Program-made: the position numbers and the translations under genes | Shown: in pieces, positions 41,322 to 47,643 of the stretch | Layout of the letters: each line of letters opens with the position of its first letter | Position numbering within the stretch: the first letter of the stretch is position 1 | The notes under the pieces: generated by a model | Seen by the model: the letters and a program-made list of their open reading frames with translations, nothing else | Databases searched by the model: none | What the model was told of the DNA's origin: nothing | NCBI GenBank assembly: GCA_003522085.1 | Contig: DPGI01000009.1 | Coordinates: forward strand, 145,653 to 209,652 | Source of the DNA: Clostridiales bacterium | GTDB taxonomy: Bacteria; Bacillota; Clostridia; Christensenellales; UBA1242 | Length of the DNA: 64,000 nucleotides | Direction: 5' to 3'

Positions 41322-42593
41322 ATGTTAGATTTGCAAATTTCAGATTTAGGAGCAAACGGAAGCGGAGTCGCTAAACAGGGTGGCTTCGTTTATTTTGTTC
41401 CATTTTCAATCGACGGTGAAATGGTGGAAGCTGAGATTGTAAAATCTGAAAAACGATATGCCGTGGCAAAGGTCACAAAAGTGATTGAAAAATCAGCCTA
41501 TCGCACAAAACCTGCTTGCCCTTATTTTGAAAAATGTGGTGGTTGCTCGTTGCAACATATGACCTATCAAAAGCAACTTGCATATAAGACGAATTTTATC
41601 AAAAACGAACTTTATCGCGCTTTTGGTTGCGAAATTGCCATTGATGAATGTTTTCCATCAAAAAATCAATTAAATTATCGAAATAAAATCAATTTTAATA
41701 TAAAAAACAATAAATTATGTTTTTTAGATGTAAATAATCAGCCAATTCAAATCAATTATTGCCCTTTATTTTGCTCGGAAATAAATAAAAATATAATTTC
41801 AATTTTTAATAATTATTTTTCAGAAATAAAAAATAAATTTTTTGCATTACATATCAGAAAAATATCTGAAAAATATCAATTTACGCTAATTTCAAGCGAT
41901 TTTGAGTTGAAAAATCAGGAAAAACTTGTAAATTCTTTAAAACTACTCGAAATTCAGTTTTCTTTGTTTGTTTCAAAAAGTGTGTCGCAAACTAGTTCAA
42001 ATATAACTGACAATATTGTTTGTAAATATGGCGAACCAGCAGTTAGTTATAATGTTGGCGGGGCGAGTTGCCAAGTTTCTCCAGGAGCATTTTTGCAAGT
42101 AAACGAAGATGTGCAAAATGAAATTTACAAGCAAATATCGGTCATGATAAAACCAAATTCAAGAATTGTAAACGCTTATGGCGGCACAGGGATTTTGGCG
42201 GTTGCGCTTGCAAAAGAAGTTGAAAAAGTTTTTTCTATCGAAATAAATAAAGCTGCGGCAGGTGATTGCAAACAGCTTTTTGAAAACAACAAAATAGAAA
42301 ATGCCATCAGCATTTGCGGTGACTGCAAATATGAAGTGCCAAAACTTTTGAAAAAAGAAAAAATCGATGCGGTGATTTTAGATCCGCCAAGAAGCGGGGT
42401 TGAAAAGTCGATTCTTGATATGATAAAAAAGACAGACATACAAGAAATTATATATCTGTCGTGCAGTCCTCAAACGCTTATTCGTGATTTAAAAGTGCTG
42501 CAAGAATGTTTTTATATTGATAGTGTTAAACCTTATGATATGTTTCCACAAACTTATCATATTGAAACACTTGTTAAATTGTCAAGAAAGTGA
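41322..42593 (+). CDS. rlmD: 23S rRNA (uracil-C5)-methyltransferase, RlmD/TrmA family
   Basis: 423 aa. N-terminal TRAM RNA-binding domain (about 1-55), iron-sulfur cluster motif CPYFEKCGGC (about 67-76), SAM-binding NAYGGTGILAVALA (about 285), DPPRSG (about 350) and the catalytic Cys in YLSCSPQTLIRDL (about 382). It forms 5-methyluridine in 23S rRNA; Firmicutes members may act on one or two uridines. It ends against the convergent phosphoesterase gene with no gap. Confidence 0.93.
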   Translation: MLDLQISDLGANGSGVAKQGGFVYFVPFSIDGEMVEAEIVKSEKRYAVAKVTKVIEKSAYRTKPACPYFEKCGGCSLQHMTYQKQLAYKTNFIKNELYRAFGCEIAIDECFPSKNQLNYRNKINFNIKNNKLCFLDVNNQPIQINYCPLFCSEINKNIISIFNNYFSEIKNKFFALHIRKISEKYQFTLISSDFELKNQEKLVNSLKLLEIQFSLFVSKSVSQTSSNITDNIVCKYGEPAVSYNVGGASCQVSPGAFLQVNEDVQNEIYKQISVMIKPNSRIVNAYGGTGILAVALAKEVEKVFSIEINKAAAGDCKQLFENNKIENAISICGDCKYEVPKLLKKEKIDAVILDPPRSGVEKSILDMIKKTDIQEIIYLSCSPQTLIRDLKVLQECFYIDSVKPYDMFPQTYHIETLVKLSRK

Positions 42594-43181
42594 TTAAATC
42601 AACTTTAAATTTTCGTCTTTATCCCAAAAGTTTGTTTTCATATCTAAAAAATGCATAATATCATTTTCATCATAAAGGTGGAAGTGACTTAAATCGCAAC
42701 CAATATTGAAGCCAAAACTTTTATAAATCCCCATAGCGTTGTGGCTGTGTCCAAAAAGCGTCAACATTGTTTTGCTGTGATTTATTGGCTTGTGTGTAAG
42801 ATAAAAGGCTCTGTGTTTTATCTTAATTTTATCGTGATATTTCACATCAAGATAGCCAAGTTTTAAACAATATTGCCTAAATGCTTCAAAATCATTGTTA
42901 AAAAAGTATTTTACAACTCTTTCTTCATTGTTGCCCATAATCAATATGATTTTAGAGTTGATTTTTTTTACGATATTTAAACTTTTCTTCCATGTGTCGT
43001 TGTCTTTGTTATGGCAATCGACCAAATCTCCAATGACATATATAATATCGTTGCCGTCTACTTGGCTGTTCCAAGTTTTTACGAGATATCTTTCAAATTG
43101 TTTATAATCTTTGAATGGGCGTTTGTTTAATATAAGGTTATAATTGTTGCCAAGATGTAAGTCGCTTGTGAAATAATACAT
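42594..43181 (-). CDS. Small calcineurin-like metallophosphoesterase
   Basis: 195 aa. Metal-site motifs in order: TSDLHLG (D and H, residues 5-11), GDLVD (about 51), MGNNEER (about 82; the usual GNHD/E His is Asn), LTHKP (about 130) and FGHSHNAMG (about 143). This small form resembles phage and bacterial phosphoesterases of unknown substrate. The Asn in place of His in the third motif may change catalysis. SD AGGAG 5 nt before the ATG. Confidence 0.8.
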   Translation of the reverse strand: MYYFTSDLHLGNNYNLILNKRPFKDYKQFERYLVKTWNSQVDGNDIIYVIGDLVDCHNKDNDTWKKSLNIVKKINSKIILIMGNNEERVVKYFFNNDFEAFRQYCLKLGYLDVKYHDKIKIKHRAFYLTHKPINHSKTMLTLFGHSHNAMGIYKSFGFNIGCDLSHFHLYDENDIMHFLDMKTNFWDKDENLKLI

Positions 43182-43317
43182 GTTTTTCTCCTGTTACAAT
43201 TAAAGTATAACATGCAAAACGAGAAAAAGCCAACAAAATTTATGAATGAGATTGTAATTTTTTCATGCTCTTGAATAATTGTTGGTTGTGTGTTATAATT
43301 AAATATAGGAGAAAATT

Positions 43318-44124
43318 ATGCAATATCTATTGTTTGTTGACGACACTGGATTTAACAAAAATAAAAACTCAAAAAGGCTTAACGACGAAAAAATTTCGAT
43401 GGTTGGCTGTTTGGTGGCGGTTGATAAAATTCAAGACCTTGCAAATGAATTAAATTTTCAGCTTAGCGAACTTAAAGAGCTCTACAATGCCGACGAATAT
43501 CATTTTACTGACATTTGCAATCATAAAAATCAATTTGAAGGCATTGACGGTTACGATGCACTTTCAATGATTCAACTGTTTGCTGAAATCATAAAAGAAT
43601 ATGACATAAAAATTGTTACGCAAACAATAACCAGCGAAATGCTAGAAAAGAAGGGCGACCTTATCGCTGGCGTGGATGCAATTGCGAGAGAATGCGGATT
43701 TTCAAGCAAAAGCGAAGCGCAAAAAAACGAAAGCCGCGCGCTTATTTTGAATATTTTAGATGCTAAAAAATACGTTGAGTCATTAAGCGGCGACAACGAA
43801 ATTGCAGCTGTATTTTGCGACGAAGGGTTGAGGAAAAATAACGCCGAAACAAAAATTAAACTTGGCGGCAAAGATGTTGAAATCGATTTTTGCTCGTCAA
43901 AGGAGTTTCCATATTTGCAAATAGCCGATTTTGCGGCATGGGCGCTTACTAGAAGCAAGTTGAATTTAGAAAAGTCACAGGAAAAAGAGATGAAAGACTT
44001 TGATTTGATGACAATGAAAATTTTGGAAGATATAGTGCCAAACTACATAAACATCGAAGCCGTTTCAACTAATGCCGGATATGGAATAAACATAGACAAA
44101 ACTTTTGATGAAATTATTAAATAA
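43318..44124 (+). CDS. DUF3800 family protein
   Basis: 268 aa. N-terminal YLLFVDDTGFN and C-terminal YLQIADFAAWALTR match the two ends of DUF3800, a predicted RNase-H-fold family often found on mobile or defence-related DNA. Acidic residues D9, D10 and the late D (in IADF) sit at the expected active-site places. AGGAG 7 nt before the ATG; TATAAT at about 43295 with a possible -35. Single gene with terminator. Confidence 0.75.
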   Translation: MQYLLFVDDTGFNKNKNSKRLNDEKISMVGCLVAVDKIQDLANELNFQLSELKELYNADEYHFTDICNHKNQFEGIDGYDALSMIQLFAEIIKEYDIKIVTQTITSEMLEKKGDLIAGVDAIARECGFSSKSEAQKNESRALILNILDAKKYVESLSGDNEIAAVFCDEGLRKNNAETKIKLGGKDVEIDFCSSKEFPYLQIADFAAWALTRSKLNLEKSQEKEMKDFDLMTMKILEDIVPNYINIEAVSTNAGYGINIDKTFDEIIK

Positions 44125-44125
44125 A

Positions 44126-44150
44126 GCACCCCGACGGGTGTTTTATTTGA
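44126..44150 (+). terminator. Terminator of the DUF3800 gene
   Basis: GCACCC / GGGTGT hairpin with CGAC loop and T-rich tail. Confidence 0.65.
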
Positions 44151-44224
44151 GACAAAATTAAAATTATGCTTTAAAAATGTCTAAAATAAGTGCTAAATCT
44201 GATATGTCTTTTTAAGATATATGT

Positions 44225-44333
44225 TATACTAAAATCGTTAGGAGAACGCATGTAAAAATGCGTCTTCGGCAAAATGAATGATAAAGAATTTATAAAAGTG
44301 CAATTTTAAAAAATTGCGGTGTTGGAGCAAAAA
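44225..44333 (+). promoter_or_regulatory. GNAT leader with start-stop codon pair and hairpin
   Basis: TATACT (44225-44230) is followed by AGGAG (44240-44244) and ATG-TAA (44250-44255). The pair lies in hairpin ACGCAT/ATGCGT (44246-44251, 44258-44263). This ATG is in frame with the GNAT gene, separated by TAA at codons 2 and 20. A second hairpin GCAATTTT/AAAATTGC lies at about 44299-44316. Either a leader minigene or a decayed N-terminal extension. Confidence 0.45.
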
Positions 44334-44840
44334 ATGAGATTGATAAGCATAGACATAAACGATAAAAAGAATTTTGATATTTTTCTTCAACAAATTAAAA
44401 AATCTTTTCCCGCAAGCGAAAGAACTGAAAGAGAAGAGTATGTTAAGTTTGTTGCTTTTGGGGGACAACCATATTTTATATTGGACGACGAAACAACGGT
44501 AGGCGTTTGCTATGTGTTTGAAGGAACAAATATGGCGTATGTGTATTATCTTGCCATAAATGAAGATTTACGAAACAACGGGCTTGGCTCGAAGACAATC
44601 AAAACGCTTAAAAATTATTTTTTTAAAAAACCGCTTGTGCTGTCTATTGAAGACATAGAAAGTGGGAATGAAACCGCTTTAAGAAGATACAAATTTTACA
44701 CAAAAAATGGCTTTACACATCAAAACTTGTCGTATACATGGCAGGGGGTTAGGCTTATGATGCTCAGCGATGAAAGGGTTGATATTTTTGAATATCAAAA
44801 CACTTTTGGAAAATTGTTTAATTATTCTGATTATAAATAA
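44334..44840 (+). CDS. GNAT-family N-acetyltransferase
   Basis: 168 aa from ATG 44334, which follows GGAG by 6 nt. The acetyl-CoA-binding core is YVYYLAINEDLRNNGLGSKT (motif A, with the R/Q-x-x-G-x-G/A-type loop as RNNGLGS), followed by LSIEDIESGNETALRRYKFY and KNGF (motif B). Substrate unknown. A weak hairpin with T-tract follows at 44838-44860, before the broken lipoprotein gene. Confidence 0.82.
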   Translation: MRLISIDINDKKNFDIFLQQIKKSFPASERTEREEYVKFVAFGGQPYFILDDETTVGVCYVFEGTNMAYVYYLAINEDLRNNGLGSKTIKTLKNYFFKKPLVLSIEDIESGNETALRRYKFYTKNGFTHQNLSYTWQGVRLMMLSDERVDIFEYQNTFGKLFNYSDYK

Positions 44841-44860
44841 AGTCACAAAACGACTTTTTG
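44838..44860 (+). terminator. Weak terminator after the GNAT gene
   Basis: AAAGTC / GACTTT with a 7-nt loop, then TTG. Confidence 0.5.
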
Positions 44861-44867
44861 GGGGAGT

Positions 44868-45497
44868 ATGAAAATTTAAAAAACAATTTGCGCACTTGCA
44901 TTGATGCTGTGTCTTGGCGTTTCAGCCGTGTTGCTTACGGCGTGCGGGGGGAATGACGTGTCAAGCTTGTTTGGGAAAACACTTTCGTTTTATGGATATG
45001 CAAACATTTCTGAACACAACTATACAGTAGAAAATAAAACCATGAAACTTGACGCGCTTGTAAAAGATTATTTTGACAAAATCGATTGGAATGCAACTCT
45101 TGGAAAAAGCAAAGAAGAAGTTAAAGATTCAAACAATGCGATGAGAATTATGTCAGAGCAAATCTATCAAAATGTTGATGAAAAAGCCCTTAAAGCTGTC
45201 AAATTTGAATTTTCAAGCGAAGAAGCCGCCAAAGTTACTGTTGACGGGAATGAATATGCCATAAATTTACATACACTTTACGAGTATAGATTTAAAACCG
45301 GAAAAGATGAAGAAGAAATAACCATCAGATATGAGGGCGACAACGCATTCAGCTATGGCACGAATGCTTGGAATAATTCAGCCTTGCCAATAAGTGAGAC
45401 AAACACAGTTTTTATTAAATTTTTACAACCAACCGAAATTGCTGACGGGCAAACGGGAGACATATGCGTCTCAGGTAGAGTTTTATACAAAGCATAA
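44868..45497 (+). pseudogene. Lipoprotein gene with nonsense codon 4
   Basis: From ATG 44868 the frame reads M-K-I-stop-K-T-I-C-A-L-A-L-M-L..., then LGVSAVLLTACGGN, a classical lipoprotein signal and lipobox (LTAC) but with TAA (44877-44879) where MKIKKT-type signal peptides have Lys (AAA to TAA). The remaining 198 codons are open to 45497. Without the first codons the signal lacks its positive head, and no SD precedes the later ATG 44904. So this is a recently broken gene, or one using an unusual start. The mature part (about 175 aa) is unrecognised. Confidence 0.65.
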
Positions 45498-45504
45498 ACA
45501 AAAA

Positions 45505-45556
45505 ATCCAAGATATCGATTAGAGCTTCAGCTCATTTGATTTCTTGGATTTTTATT
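45505..45556 (+). terminator. Terminator of the lipoprotein gene
   Basis: ATCCAAGA / TCTTGGAT outer stem with an inner GAGC-TTCA-GCTC hairpin, then T-run. Confidence 0.75.
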
Positions 45557-45646
45557 TTGTCATTTTATAGCGTGATAACATTTTATTGTTAATCATTTAA
45601 AAATTAACATAGTAAAACAATTTCAAAGCATTCTTATAAAAAATAC

Positions 45647-45695
45647 GCACCCCAGCACACCTTATCAGGGTGCGTATATTTTGTTGGCGGAGACG
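45647..45695 (-). repeat. Remnant of a tRNA-Ser 3' end plus terminator: outer attachment-like site of the island
   Basis: TGGCGGAGACG (45685-45695) equals the 3' end (CCA side) of tRNA-Ser at 51537-51547. On the minus strand it is followed by an ACGCACC/GGTGCGT terminator hairpin, and the real tRNA-Ser also has a terminator with ACGCA/TGCGT and the shared string GGGTGCGTA (45668-45676 and 51517-51525). This is what remains at the far side of an insertion into a tRNA 3' end. Confidence 0.6.
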
Positions 45696-45755
45696 ATGCT
45701 ATCCAATTCTAACTTTAAAGTCTATGTTGGTGATAGGTGGATTAAGATTTGTTGT

Positions 45756-46856
45756 TTAATCTAAAGGTGGAAATCCTGTATAACATTTTTGAGCATTGGC
45801 ATGTCCTAACACTCTCCCTATTGAAGTAATAGAAAATCCATTTGGAATTTTATCCCACCAATCGTGTATAACTTTTAATGCAGGAAACGTGTCAAGTTTT
45901 TCGTAGAATTTATTTAATACAATATTTTTCTTATCTGCGACTTTATCATAGAAATCAATAACTTTATAAAGACATTCCTTTTCTTCTTGCGATAAAGGTA
46001 AAATAGTGCCATTTGATTGAATTTTATCAAGTTTGTCAATTTCCGTTGTTTTTGTCAAAGGTAGTCTTACATGATTATCTATAAGTTCGTGGTCAATGAG
46101 GATATTTTCTAATCCATAAGGTTTTAATAAATTAATTGCTTTTTGATAATTTTCAGAGTTTTTATCAATGCCCACGCAAAAATAACCATCAAGATTTTGT
46201 AAATAAAATTCTTTTAATTTCTTTAACCTACAAAATGAATTTAATCTTATTGCCTTTAAAATATCTAATTGGTCTAACCAATCATTATTATTGGGCAAGT
46301 CGCAAATTAAAAGACTTTCAAACAATTTATTCATTACATTTAACCCTTCGGTTATATTGCCAGTTATAGGGCATATCCCTATTAAAATTGTAGTAATAAC
46401 AGTTAGAGCTACAAGGCTTTCATCTGATATTTGTTCTACAATGTCTACAGCTCCATTAATTCCAATACAGCTTGCCTTATTGTTTTGTTTTTTGTATCTA
46501 TGAATAAGCAATTCTGATAAGATGTTGTAATCACTTTCTCTTGTCGTTGTAGCGGCTTGAATTTGGGCTTTTCTATATACTAATTTAAAAGCGGGGTCAT
46601 TGAAGATTTCTAACGCATTCTCTATTTCTGCTAATTTTGGAATAAATCTATTTTCAAAATCATTCATTCTTTTTTGTGCCAACTCATCTGCGTTTGAAAA
46701 ATATTCTTCCATTATTTGCTTTGCAGAATACTCTGAAATTTGTTTTGCTTTCTCTTCATCAAATTGAGTAATATGATTATGTACAATAGTTAGATTTTCG
46801 CCTTGATAATTATTTGAATTTGCCCCAGAACTAATTTCTTGATTTCTTTTTGTCAT
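45756..46856 (-). CDS. LPO_1073/Vpar_1526-like protein
   Basis: 366 aa from ATG 46856, placed by GGAG 9 nt upstream. The N-terminus RNQEISSGANSNNYQGENLT, then IVHNHITQFDEEKAKQISEYS, fits the LPO_1073/Vpar_1526 family as I recall it: an Asn/Gly-rich head, helical segment with KRMNDFENRFIPKLAE, then a conserved core around YRKAQIQAATTTRESDYNIL. Function unknown; the sparse occurrence of the family and the island setting suggest defence. The head repeats the SSGxNxNNxQ pattern of the overlapping upstream small gene. Confidence 0.65.
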   Translation of the reverse strand: MTKRNQEISSGANSNNYQGENLTIVHNHITQFDEEKAKQISEYSAKQIMEEYFSNADELAQKRMNDFENRFIPKLAEIENALEIFNDPAFKLVYRKAQIQAATTTRESDYNILSELLIHRYKKQNNKASCIGINGAVDIVEQISDESLVALTVITTILIGICPITGNITEGLNVMNKLFESLLICDLPNNNDWLDQLDILKAIRLNSFCRLKKLKEFYLQNLDGYFCVGIDKNSENYQKAINLLKPYGLENILIDHELIDNHVRLPLTKTTEIDKLDKIQSNGTILPLSQEEKECLYKVIDFYDKVADKKNIVLNKFYEKLDTFPALKVIHDWWDKIPNGFSITSIGRVLGHANAQKCYTGFPPLD

Positions 46857-47010
46857 GATTATTTTCTCCGAATTGTATATTGTTGCAATTATCTCCAGAC
46901 GAAATATTTTGTTTGTTTGTCTGTTTATTATTGTAAATTGATATTCCACCGAATATTGCAGAAATAATAGCAAATATTCCGGATATTATTGTGCAAATAA
47001 TTTCAACCAT
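46831..47010 (-). CDS. 59-aa membrane peptide with C-terminal RHIM/PP-like motif
   Basis: Begins MVEIICTIISGIFAIISAIF (one membrane helix, residues 3-24), then a polar tail with SSGDNCNNIQFGENN (about 36-50) and a basic end HDKKKSRN. AGGAGG lies 5 nt before the ATG. It overlaps the next gene by 26 nt, so the two are coupled. NNIQFGENN resembles the amyloid core [IV]-Q-[hydrophobic]-G-x-x-N of RHIM/PP motifs used in NLR-type signalling. A membrane effector that the partner protein triggers is a reasonable guess, not shown. Confidence 0.65.
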   Translation of the reverse strand: MVEIICTIISGIFAIISAIFGGISIYNNKQTNKQNISSGDNCNNIQFGENNHDKKKSRN

Positions 47011-47087
47011 AATTACCTCCTATTTAGTGCTTAATCATTATACCATATTTTGTAAAAAAATGAAAGGTCTATAAGAAAAAAAGAAGA

Positions 47088-47110
47088 AGTGTTTTTCAAC
47101 TTCTTCTCGT
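47088..47110 (-). terminator. Terminator on the minus strand inside the island
   Basis: GAAGAAG / CTTCTTC dyad followed by seven T on the minus strand, just after the stop of the fragment at 47118. Confidence 0.6.
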
Positions 47111-47117
47111 GGGTGTT

Positions 47118-47318
47118 TTATTGATTGTTTTGCAAGTGAGAATAGACATCTTTTGCTGTTAGATTTTGGATTTTGCCACTAGATTCGGCGAAGTTTTTTA
47201 TGTCTGTTGCAAACATTAAACTTATTCGTTTAAGTTGCTGATTTGACAAACTTGCTTGCCAAAGACTTGTTGATATGTTTTTAAATAGAGTTGTTTTGTA
47301 TGATGACCACTGCGATAT
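47118..47318 (-). pseudogene. Possible C-terminal remnant of an unknown gene
   Basis: An open stretch of 66 codons without an upstream ATG, ending ...FATDIKNFAESSGKIQNLTA and then KDVYSHLQNNQ, with a terminator directly behind. It overlaps the recombinase fragment on the other strand, so one of the two may be a shadow over part of the length. Confidence 0.3.
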
Positions 47319-47517
47319 TTATTTCAACACAAATGATGATAAATCTAAACATCTTAAACTTAAAGAGCAACTAGACTTAGAAAGCGAAATTTTGTTTGAA
47401 AACAAAAAGAACACCACTAGTGTTCTTGCGTACCTAAAAAAAGAGCAATCTAAACTAAAAAGTTCGGATTACTCCCTAATGGCGGGGCTAACAAAGTTCA
47501 GATTGAACTATTTTTAA
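47242..47517 (+). pseudogene. C-terminal fragment of a large serine recombinase
   Basis: About 90 codons open from 47242 with no proper start. The string LVDMFLNRVVLYDDHCDIYF matches the closing segment of large serine integrases and transposon resolvases (F.N.V.VYDD...I.FN). The catalytic and recombinase domains are missing. It may be the last trace of the enzyme that brought the island. Confidence 0.55.
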
Positions 47518-47643
47518 TCAATGATCATTTACGATTATCGTTTATATTAAAACAATTATAAAATATTGTTTGTAATATTTTGTCGAATATATAGAAATTA
47601 TTAAAATATATGTTATAATGGTGCTATAAAGTGAGGTAAACTT

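Noticed and set aside
44250..45497. Stop-codon reassignment (TAA as sense), suggested by in-frame TAA in two neighbouring genes
   Set aside because: Many intact genes in the window end in TAA, including ribosomal proteins, at their expected lengths.
45756..46973. 405-aa version of the LPO_1073-like protein
   Set aside because: The first 39 codons overlap the SD-led 59-aa gene in another frame; the internal ATG at 46856 has its own SD.
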